Below, one piece after another: positions 9,439 to 19,599 of a stretch of 64,000 nt of DNA (positions are counted from its first letter, which is position 1; the number at the start of each line of letters is the position of its first letter). The translations under genes were made by a program, and so were the position numbers. Below the pieces are notes generated by a model. The model searched no databases and was not told where the DNA came from. It was given only the letters and a program-made list of their open reading frames with translations. Origin of the DNA: Paralithodes platypus (Eukaryota; Arthropoda; Malacostraca; Decapoda; Lithodidae); NCBI GenBank assembly GCA_032716605.1, contig CM064481.1:19958811-20022810 (forward strand), written 5' to 3'.

Positions 9439-12400
9439 TGTTATGCCCTGTTTTTCTACAGGTTTAACTTGGGTAATGTGAGTTCTAAATTGACTGGGTA
9501 TATAAGGCTGCATGCACAATACAAGATATGAGGAATAGAGAACACAAAGAAACACATGGTAGCAAGTTACATGATCACGTTTATTGATATACCACTGCAG
9601 AATACTTGTGCAAGACAATATAATAGAATTGAACAACACTAGTATAAGTGGATCTGGATGGAGCCTAGTCTCCCACTTCCAACGTTCAGGTATTAATCTT
9701 CTGATCACTGGCTTTGATTTCACAGGTTTATATACCGAAGACCATCAATGTTACTTATAGATTCATATTCACTGTTAGATTTATTACTGGTAGCTCTGGT
9801 GCACAAGTAGTAGTTCACAGACTAGATTAGACACGTATTTTAGAGCACAGGAATTCTAGTAACCTCAGGGGGTACTGATCTAAGTTTTATATCCTTGTCT
9901 CAGAAATACATAGAACGCAAATCAGTGGGCGAACGTTAGATATCACTAGAGTTTTAATATCTGAATAAGGTAATTACGAGAGTCAAGGTCGCCTGTTAAT
10001 TAAAGAGCACTGATCGCTTAGTACGTCCCAAATGGAATGGTTAAGTATGAGTTACACTGGGCAAGGTCTTAGCCACTTCGTAGAAATATTAATTAGTGAA
10101 TCTAAAACAGCACAGTAATATGTAGTACTGCTAAAGGGAATCTTGGGTAGTATCTGATGGGTCTGGTCCTGGTTATCTTGCGTCCATGATGTTGGGGGCT
10201 AACGACTGGTTCCGCGGCCGTCCAGGGGGGCCATATGTGTGAAGTTCTTCAATACGTGGGCAGGTCCTTCTATCCAAATCTGCCACGGAGTCTGCCGGCT
10301 CTGGGATCTCACTCCGGAACAACACAAGGGCAGAGCTAGAAGGTAACTGCAGGGTAGTGACCCCTGGTTGGTGTCTAGCTTTCAACTGATTTGACTGGGG
10401 CGGGAGTTAGATTTATAGGCTCGGTTCTGGACCCTGTAGACAGTAGGGATCTCGAGTCTTATGGACTTAATTGAGCTCTCAATAGATATGGGGACTAGGT
10501 AAGATGGTATTTACTGTTGTGGCACAGGGCGATAGGAAGCCTTTATATTTTCATATAACTGAGCCTTAGTAAGTGTAACTATTTTGGCTATACTGGACGT
10601 ATTTAGGGGAGAGAGACTGGATCTACTTTGCGAGGAGGATGGGGACAGCTGTGATAGGAGCGTCTCTCTAGATTGTTCAATCTTCATTCTATGGTATAGC
10701 TGAGGTGCTAATTTAGTGATCAGAGCATGCAAGAAAGGTAAATGGTTTATTGTGAGGTAATAGAGGTTAGTAAAGGTGTTAGTCATTCATGGTTAGTTCA
10801 TTGATAGGAAGAATTCCTGTGCTACCTGGCAATGACTCGAAAGTCAAAACAGGGGCCAGGTATACCTCCGCGGGGTGGGGGTCTCCCTCCTCGGGTGGGC
10901 AAAAAGGGGGAGCTGGGCGCCCTCTCTCTGTGATAGTCGTCCGGCGGCTGTGGCTAGGGGCTTGCCATATCACCAGTGTTTGTAATAACCCTCTGTGTAT
11001 GAGACAGATGTGGGTGTCTTTAATACCAAAACCGAAGGTGCCTTAGCTAGCTGGTTTTACTCGGCTGGTTGTTAATTGTAGGGTTTGCTGGATATGGTGA
11101 AGACTGGGTTGCTAACTCTGCCACATTTATCTGGAAGTATGGCAATAGAAGTTAGTTACTGGCGGGGCGGCTAGCCTCGCACCGACGACCATTGGGTGCA
11201 GGGTTGTGAATGTGTTGTAAGAGAATAGATGGCATGCAAGGGGCTAGTAAAGTTCTAATGTTGTTCTGGCCTACTAAGTGAAGGTAGGCTGGATAGGAGT
11301 ATATATATAAAAGGTTGGAGAGCGTTAGTAACGGACAATTCAAGGATCTTCAAGAGGTATGAGAGAGAGGCTAGGTCGGACAAGAGTCGAGAAGCGCGGG
11401 TGTCTTAATGAGAGGGGGGGGAGAGTTCAAGGGCTACAGGGAAATTTTGCCCCTAAGGTCCCTGGGCGTGGGGGTGGCATTAGGCTACAATTGATATGGA
11501 AGTTTGAAAAGGCAGTAGAATACGTTAGCCAAATGCTACCGGGGAATGCAACTATGGGGTGGTATAGGAGTCTGGAAAAGATAGAGTTATGTGATCAGTC
11601 CGAGGGTTATGGATACTATTAGTTGGCCCTGGGAACTGCGTTTTCTATTAAATATAAATATCAACAACAGCGGCAGTTCGTAGGGGTACTTAGTATTGTT
11701 TCGGGGTACTTATGACAGATACTGATAACCAGGTTATCTTATATAATCTCTGGTTGGGGTAAGAGGTGTAAGACACGAAGTAAATTGGCGTAGTGTGGAC
11801 TGTGGATACGAAGGAGGCAAGGGGAAGACGTATGACAATTGTGGAAAGTAAATGGAAAAAAGGTGAACACAATGGCGGATAAAATACTTAACCTAAAGGA
11901 TTGCATACATCGATGAACGATGACATTATAGTCGTCGTCCTAATAAGGTGATGAAACCTGGTTGATCTGTACTTGGCACAATACGACACAAGGACACTGC
12001 CGCTATGTCGCATCAATGCTGGTGGCAGTTAATATTATAGACTTAGTTACTAGAGGAACAATGCAAGGGGCGACTGAGCACGGGTTACATATCTATACTC
12101 GTCATGGAAAATGATATAAGAGGTCTAGGGACAAGCGTGGGTGTTTGAACTTCTAAGATATATAACATCTACTTCTCGGATGCAAGAACATACATAGATA
12201 TAATTATGGCTGTCTGATGTGTTGGCATTGGCTCAACGTCGGGACAGGCATGGGTGTTTTTAATATGAATGTATATTCCTGTTCATCATCTTTGTAGCAA
12301 GGACAGTGCCGCTATGTCGTATCAATGCTGGTGGCAGTTAATATTATAGACTTAGTTACTAGAGGAACAATGCAAGGGGCGACTGAGCACGGGTTACACA

Positions 12401-12837
12401 TATCTATACTCGTCATGGAAAATGATATACGAGGTCTAGGGACAGCGTGGGTGTTTTAACTTCTAAGATATATAACATCTACTTCTCGGATGCAAGAACA
12501 TACATAGATATAATTATGGCTGTCTGATGTGTTGGCATTGGCTCAACGTCGGGACGGGCATGGGTGTTTTTAATATGAATGTATATTCCTGTTCATCATC
12601 TTTGTAGTTAGGAGTGTAGGACACGAGGGGGTTAGTGTACGTGAGGTGTGGAAAATGGTCAGTTTAGAAAAGGTAAATGGGTGTGTCCTGGAGCTGTTTA
12701 GCCCTGCGGGCTTGGGCCTGTCTGAAATGGCTGGCTCGGTCAGCTGGTCCTTTCGTTCTGTGGACCTTTCCTTTGGTGTTTCTGTGTGGTGTTCGTTCAT
12801 GGCTTCTGTGGTGGGCTTCTCGTTCTGGGGCATTTTA
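9439..12837 (-). repeat. giant LTR, copy 2 (5' LTR of unit 1)
   Basis: This 3,399-bp repeat matches LTR1 nearly base for base at an offset of about 6,518 bp, including the internal 310-bp duplication and the small ORFs. A few true substitutions (for example GTAAGAGGTAC versus GTAAGTGTAAC near 10,571) show it is a separate copy. It is followed not by flanking DNA but by another polypurine tract and interior, so it is shared by two tandem units. Confidence 0.85.
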
Positions 12838-15179
12838 CTTCCCTCTCCTTCATTATAGGCTCGTCCTCGAGCCTCAAGGGTGAAGTAAAAAGAAGCATAG
12901 TCCGAAAAGTGTAGGTTAACAAGAAAAGTAGTATGACTAAGGGAAAAAAATAATATATACAGTATATGGAAAACATGTAAATTTAAGAAAGGACAGATAA
13001 TTAAGAACACAGGAAATTAAGAAGAGGTAAAGTGTTTAACAATGTATAAAGCAAATTTAAAAGATAGTCAGAAAAGTGTAGGTAACAAGAAAAGTAGTAT
13101 GACTAAGGAAAAAAAATATATAGTATATACAGTATATGGAAAACATGTAAATGTATAGAATCATGCCCAATCGCCTAGGAATTGAAAAAATACAAAAAAT
13201 AAAGTACAATAATATCCTCATCATGAATGAATGAATGAATGAAAAAATTATACATTTTAATGGGAAGTGAAGCTAGGAATCTAGGTCAAGAGTGGTAGGA
13301 GGCTGGACTGTGGACGAGCCGGCATGACCCACCTCCTCTACCAATCCTGATTTTAAGTGAATATTGGGGTGGATCTACCGTTAGTTCTTGTCGTTAGGAA
13401 TGTGGGTCTGGGGGCGAGCTGGCCCGGGGCCAGTTTTGGAGGGGGGGTCTAAGTGGTTTCGGTCGTGGGTAGTGATAGGGGGGTTTTAAAGATGAAATGG
13501 GCAGGTCGAGTCGGGGTTTTTTGTTGCGGAAGAGGTTGGTGCTGGGGAGGGGTTGAATTGTGTAGAGAGTTGTGGTCGTGAGTGGGGTTTGGGGAAGGGT
13601 GAGTAAGGCTGAAGGTTGAGAGTTTACTATGATCGGGTGGTTTGGAGGTTTGGGGTGTGGGGATTTGATAGGGAGATGGTGGGGGGGGTCTGGGCAGGCA
13701 GGGTTGTGGTTTGAGAGGGGTTGAATTTAGACTGATTTTATTTCCGGGAGAGACATGGATGGGATTTCGAGGAGTGGTTGAAGTTGAGAGGTTGATTATG
13801 TTGTTTGGGGCGAGAGAGAGAGTATTTTGGGGTTTAGCCAAGGTGGAAAAAGTTTTGTGGTGGGATTGGGATGGGAGTGGTATTTCGTGGAGGGGGATCT
13901 TTGGGGGGGGAATTTGGGGCGGGTGGGGTAACGGTGAAGAGGGGGAGGTTGAAAGTTTAGCTGGCCTCATGATGGTGGGGGACCGACTGGTGAGCAGGTG
14001 TTCGGTACGCATGAGGGGGGGGAAATCAATTTGGTGGGGGTCACGCGTGAGGGGGGGATTAACGGCGCGTGTGGGAGGATCAGAGTGGTGGGGTGTGTCG
14101 GTGGCAGTGACGGTTTGCTTAGAGGTTATCTTGGGTTGGTGGGTTTGTCTGTCATGAGGGGGTGAGTCAAGTGTGGGGTTTTGAAGTTTATTAGGGGTGT
14201 GAATTGTGGGGGGGTGGAAGGGAGCTACTGACGGAAAACTGTCACAAGGGAGATTTTGTTGGTGGGAATTGGTGGAGGTTGAAAGTTTAGCTGGGCTCAT
14301 GATGGTGGGGGACCGACTGGTGAGCAGGTGTTCGGTATGCATGAGGGGGGGGGGAATCACTTTGGTGGGAGTCACGCGTGGAGGGGGGGATTAACGCGAG
14401 CGTGTGGGAGGACCAGAGGGGTGGGGTGTGTCGGTTTTGCATTGAACGGCTTTTGTTTTGAGAGGTTATATGGGATTGGTGGGTTTGTCTGGTCATGAGG
14501 GGGTGAGTCAAGTGTGGGGTTTTGAAGTTTATTAGGTGTGTGGTAATTGTGTGGGGGTGGAAGGGTCATAGCTACTGACGGAAAACTGTCACACGGGAAA
14601 TTTTGTTGGTGGGGAAATAGCTGAGCACTTTCTGGGGGAAGGGGTGGAACATGGTTGGGTCCCTAGGTCGCCACGCGTGCACGGGGGAGGATTAACGGGG
14701 GGGTTGCGCGTGTGGGAGGGTCTAGGGTGGTGAGAGGGTGAGCGAGGTGAGGAAACCGGATTTGGTTTGGGGGGACTGCGGCGGGGTGTTTGGGGGAAGA
14801 GTTAGGTGTAGAACAGGGGTTATTGGTAAAGGAGGACTGATGTATTGATTTGGGGTTGTTAACAGGACAAAATTTTAGGAATCTTCTTGGTGGCAGTGAC
14901 ACGGTCTGGTTAGCGGTTATCTGGGGTTGGTGGGTTTGTTTGAACATTAACAGGGACGAGTTTGGGGATTTTTCTTGGTGGCAGTCTCGGTCTGGTATAG
15001 AGGTTATCTGGGACTGGTGAGTTTGTTCTGACATGAGAGGGCGAGCGAGTCAAGTTTGGGGTTTCGAAGTTTTCCTAGGGGTGTGAATTGTGTGTGGGTG
15101 GAAGGGATCTACTGACTGAAAACTGTCACAAGCTACCGACGGAAAACTTGTCACAAGGGAAATTTTGTTGGTGGGGGGA
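12838..15179 (-). mobile_element. second interior of the LTR element, cut by gap
   Basis: This repeats 6,321-8,610 of unit 1: polypurine tract, AT-rich block, then the G-rich proline-tract coding region, with a minus-strand open frame of 308 codons at 14,375-13,449. The gag, PBS and third LTR expected next would be in the gap. From about 14,350 onward many short insertions absent from unit 1 appear, which looks like poor consensus quality near a contig end rather than biology. Confidence 0.8.
13449..14375 (-). CDS. proline-rich tract, open copy in unit 2
   Basis: A 308-codon minus-strand frame with the same Pro/Thr/His/Asn modules as 7,278-8,660 (HLLTSRSPTIMSPAKLSTS appears near its N-terminus). 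It ends PLSLPTTETT about 610 bases before LTR2. It probably represents the C-terminal part of the gag polyprotein; the start codon at 14,375 is simply the first Met after a break. No catalytic motif is present. Confidence 0.4.
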   Translation of the reverse strand: MTPTKVIPPPLMHTEHLLTSRSPTIMSPAKLSTSTNSHQQNLPCDSFPSVAPFHPPTIHTPNKLQNPTLDSPPHDRQTHQPKITSKQTVTATDTPHHSDPPTRAVNPPLTRDPHQIDFPPLMRTEHLLTSRSPTIMRPAKLSTSPSSPLPHPPQIPPPKIPLHEIPLPSQSHHKTFSTLAKPQNTLSLAPNNIINLSTSTTPRNPIHVSPGNKISLNSTPLKPQPCLPRPPPPSPYQIPTPQTSKPPDHSKLSTFSLTHPSPNPTHDHNSLHNSTPPQHQPLPQQKTPTRPAHFIFKTPLSLPTTETT

Positions 15180-15279
15180 NNNNNNNNNNNNNNNNNNNNN
15201 NNNNNNNNNNNNNNNNNNNNNNNNNNNNNNNNNNNNNNNNNNNNNNNNNNNNNNNNNNNNNNNNNNNNNNNNNNNNNNN
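15180..15279. other. assembly gap (100 N)
   Basis: Exactly 100 N, the usual placeholder for a gap of unknown size. The left side ends within the LTR-element interior; the right side begins about 430 bp inside DIRS copy A, judged by alignment with copy B (15,283 corresponds to 27,351). The missing sequence should include the left end of A, the remaining 3' part of element D, and probably gag plus a third LTR. Confidence 0.95.
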
Positions 15280-16964
15280 GTGAGGATAGGCGTAGCAGGA
15301 GTGTCCTGGGCTGGTTGCCCGCAGTGCAGTGTATTTGGGTCGTAGTATGGGGCATCTATTTCGGATGTACCCTCGTGGTCCTGTTGTGGACACGTGAACT
15401 TTTCACAGTTGTGTTAGTTGGTGATGCAGGCGGCTTTCATTACGCGTTAATTATTGCTGCCTTTTATCCTTCTCATGAGGTAAGGTGTGTGGTGCTGACG
15501 TTCCCAGCGTATTTTTCTTCACTTAGTGAAGTTTTTTCTGGGTCCGTGTCAGGCTTCCCGGGGTGGGAAGTTATCGCTTCGGTGGTGTGTTGGCGGTGGT
15601 TCCTGTTGTGATATTCCAGTGTGTGTTTATATTTCAACTATTTTCATTGCCGTCTACCTAGGTCTACCCAGCAGCACGTAGCTTTGCCACATGTCTAGTG
15701 TTATATCTTATTTTATAAATATGCCCTACTGTGTCATGTGTATCCGGGTTTTAGTTGTGTATTGGCTAATTCCTCGGACTATATTTGTTTCCTGGTTTAG
15801 TTGTGTATTGGCTAATTCCACGGATTATGTTGTGACCTTGGTTAGTCGTGCGTGTCTCTCCTCGTGTCGTATTGTTCAGATGGTGTCTGTTCAGGGTGGG
15901 GTTTGCCTTCCGGCGGGTTTTTTCTCGGTTTCACCATGAAAAATCCTGACCGATGAGCAGTGTTGGGCCACACATGGTTTTTAACTCTGGCTGGTTCCCC
16001 GGCGTGGGGAGGTGTCTGTGGCTCTCCAGGACTGCGTCTCTGTGGGTGCCTGGTTTCAGGCCTCCTTTAAATTCCCGGCGGGATGGCTGTACCCATCCTT
16101 ACATATATATATAGATATATATAAAGAAACGACGTTCTTGAGAACACTCGTTTTTTATAGGTTTTTCTACCTGGTTTACGACAACCACATGGAAAACCTA
16201 GCTGTTGTTTAGGCGTTCCTCCCCGGCGATCTTTTACAAAGAAGTGGGGTCAGGAACTTGTGGGGTTAACTTTTAGACTTCTCACCCGGCGGGTGCACCT
16301 GAGCAGGGTGGGATAAAACGACTTAGGTCTCATATAGTTAACCAATCCATTTGAGTGATACTCTGTGTATCGCTGCCTTTACTCTTACGGCAATTGAAGG
16401 ATCAGTGAGGTTTAACCAAATCGATTCCCACACCCGGCGGGTGCCCCTAAGTGGAGGAACTAAGGAATTTATAAACAAATTCAATTTCGATTAACCTTAA
16501 TTGGGTGATACTTTCAGTATCGCCGCCTTCTATTTTTACGACGATCGTTTGGGACAATTCGTTAAAAAATCAGATCTCGTATATTCCTGCCCTGGGCTAT
16601 TCTACTAAAATATTTCAAGGGCCGGCGTCTTTATGAGGGGGTGCTTTGTTACAAAATTGAATCTTGAGACAGTCACCACCTCCTACAGACTATAAGTGCC
16701 ATACTGGACCATTATATCAGAGGGTATTCTTCATGTTCTTTAGCTAAGAAGATTTGTTTAGCCTCTTTACACCCAGCCGCGTAGCGAGATGTGTTAGCTG
16801 TGTCTTTGCATCCCGTTACCCGGCGGGTTGTTAACACTTGTATGCGAACACGTGGGTTAACCTTATGAGCATTAATTCCTGGAAATTTTTCTTTATTTTT
16901 CCAGAGCTGAGCTCCGGCGGACCAATACAGACCCGGCGGTAGTTTCCTCACACCAGTCTCTGTC
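15280..16964 (+). promoter_or_regulatory. DIRS-A leader with modular hairpins
   Basis: Non-coding leader upstream of gag. TTAGTTGTGTATTGGCTAAT occurs twice near 15,755-15,815. Two modules of about 150 bp begin with the palindrome CACCCGGCGGGTG (16,283 and 16,431); each is followed by a short stem that includes GTATCGC. A third ACCCGGCGGGT lies at 16,818. The same sites recur in copies B (about 28,830, 28,985, 29,389) and D (about 38,318, 38,698, 38,851). The motif could be a protein-binding or RNA-structure element. Small open frames here are not supported as genes. Confidence 0.6.
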
Positions 16965-19582
16965 ATGGCTAATGTGGCCCCAGTTTTTGCCCTGTGCATT
17001 ACCCCTACTTGCGCGGGTATCCCAATTTTTGCGCATACCCTTTGCATAAGGTGTGTTAGATGTCTAGACCGTTCAAGGGGTCTCTGGGTTACACTTAATT
17101 GTTCATTTTGCTCCCAATTAGCCAATAAAGTCCTGTGTGACAATGACAAGACCGCGGCGGTAGCGTTGAGAGAGGTCAGACAACAAATGTCGGCCTACAC
17201 TACCATTGTCGCACATAAGTCACTTCAATGTGACAACGTCCCACTTTGGGATAAGTTGCTGTCAGAGCACCCTCCCCCTAAACGTACCTCTAGAGTGACG
17301 GGTTTTAAGCCGACAGAGACTAGCCAGGGTTCTGTATCGTCTGTGGATACGTTTAAACGCCCGAGAGAGCCTACTCCCCCGGCAGCCACCTCCTCGTCGC
17401 AGGCGAGATCGAGGTCAAGGTCACCCCTCAGACAGCGGTCTTCAAGTCGGGCCTCTTCCCCGGCTAGTAAGAAGTGTAAGACTGAAGCTTCCCCCAGTGG
17501 CCATGGTGGTGATTCTTCCAAACCTAGGTCTAGTTCGCGGTCACACCGTAGCCACAAATCCTCCAAAAAGGATTCCCATAAGAAGTCCTCTCGACATTCT
17601 ACTAAGTCTAGTGCATCTCATCGTACCTCTACACCTGAAAATGTTTCTGTTACAGCCTCAGAGTATAGTGAAGCGCCTGTCCCTAAACAAGATTTACCTA
17701 TTGATATTTTAACCCTAGAAACGGAAAGTTCAGGAAATTCAATAATTGAGAATGTTTCAGACTCTCAAGAGAGCGTAGGCCAGAGCCTCGGTGTTTGGCG
17801 GTTTGCTCAGCCAGGGTCTGACCATTCACGTCCGACTCATACGAGTCACACAGTAGCCGATGTCCACAGGGACGCGGCGACCCCATCCTCTATCCCTGAT
17901 TTATCTTGGAAACAAGGTGCCCCTGCCTCGGCGGGGTCTTCTCAGGAGGATCGGGAGGAACAAGATGAAGTGTCATTAATTTCAGATAGGGAGGGACAAG
18001 GGTCAGGCTCAGGCCTGGACGCCGCCCATGATAATACTGATTCACCTGAAAGTTCTGCATCTAACCAGTTTGTTACAGCACAAGAAATTGATGGGTTACT
18101 TACTCATGCTCTATCAAAATTCTTTAATCAACAACGAGAAAACCCCACAATGGACTTGGGGGCTCCCTTGACAAGTTCTGCGGTACGGCCTCTGATAACG
18201 TCAATCGATTTATCTAAGATTCCTAACCCTCCTACTCTGTCACCGGCAGGGAGCTCTAAGCCAGCTACGGCGGCATTCACTACGTCAAATGTCAGGGTCA
18301 TTACGGATGTCAATCCACCCCCTCTAGACAAAGCGCCTCTTAGAAAGGTAGCTATGCCCCTGCTTTATGGGCCAGACGAGTCATGGGTCCCTTTGAACCC
18401 CTCTAAGCCAGAGCTTGCCCAGCCTACCTTGTCAGGGGAACTCCCGGTACCACGTGAGTGGTTTATCCAGGGAAATAAGTCTAAGAAATTAAGGGCATTG
18501 GATGCCTTGGGTAATGTTTTGGACGTAAATATCAAGGCTATACCTAGTTATTATCATCAGGATTATTTTGTTTATGCATCTAAGCCTGCTTTACCCCCTG
18601 CCTCAGCTTCAAAACTTTTTTCAGACTGGTCTAAGCTGGATGGGTTTAATGATATTAAGGCTCTGTCGGCTCTTACTCCTGAACTAGATTTACAGACCGT
18701 CACAGACGAGACAGCTAATCCAGTGTTGAAGGTGGGACAGTTGGGACCAGGACCTTGGGTGGATTGGGAGGTAGAGGCTCAAAACTTTGCAACCACTTTC
18801 ACTTCTAAATCTTCCCACCAGATCCCTCAGGATACACATTCATGGTTCTCCATGCCGGTAGGTTCTGCCGGCGGAGTTCCGTCAGCTTTATTTTCTTTTT
18901 AGCTGCCCCTAAGATTAATCTTTGTGAACTAAAGGAACCATTCACTACCCCTACCCCTTCTCACCTAGACAGAGAATTTAGGCTAAGGGGAAAAGCTTTC
19001 CGCCTGTTTTCACAGTACATAGTTTCTCAACAGGTGGCTAAGTCTTTACTCAGGTCTACTCAGGCAATCGCAGACGCGGATGCTCGAAGATCAGTTGAGT
19101 TATCCCGGCGTCTGATTCTTCAGTCGTCGATTCAATCCTTAGGTGACATACGCACAGCCTTACTTGAGGCGGTGCGAGCACGACAGGATCTTAGGATGTC
19201 ATTAGTTCGCAAGCTGCCTGATCGCATTGCTAACCAGGTGGTAATGTCCCCAGTACTTACACCTTCTTTAATGTCCCCTGATGTATGGCGAACAGTGTTT
19301 AACATGGCACAGGCCGTGAAGCACAGTCCCGCACAGGCTAAGAAACCCGCATTTAACTTCCCCAAACCTAAGCCTCCTACTAAAGCTCAGCCAGGGGGTT
19401 CTAAGCCGTTTCTTCCGCCTAAGTCCTCCCAATCCCCCCTGGGTCAGTTCAGGCATAGACAGAGAGGGTTTTCAGGACAGAGGGGACGCGGCCAGTATAA
19501 GCCGGGGCAGGGCCAGTCTTCGGCCCACACCAGCCAGCCGGCGAAGCGTCCAACACCACCAAACCCACCATCAAAAAACTAA
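16965..19582 (+). pseudogene. gag: DIRS-A ORF1, Gag-like, one frameshift
   Basis: It starts MANVAPVFALCITPTCAG; the start is conserved in copies D and B. Residues 11-58 hold eight cysteines in C-x4-C, C-x2-C-x2-C and C-x2-C arrangements, suggesting a zinc-binding N-terminus. Residues about 143-222 form an Arg/Ser-rich tract (RSRSRSPLRQRSSSRASS) like SR proteins. The middle is acidic and Ser/Pro rich. The C-terminus is Arg/Gly/Gln rich (QRGRGQYKPGQGQ) and likely binds nucleic acid. The first frame stops at 18,902 (SALFSF); the second (from about 18,903) continues LAAPKINLCELKEPF to 19,582. Copy D reads straight through at this place, so A lacks one T in a T-run: a real mutation or a homopolymer error. 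Full length would be about 870 residues. Confidence 0.85.
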
Positions 19583-19599
19583 AGTCTTTCTCACTCCCA

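Noticed and set aside
15691..16212. Small ORFs in the DIRS leader
   Set aside because: They are not maintained in copies B and D and overlap the structured non-coding modules.
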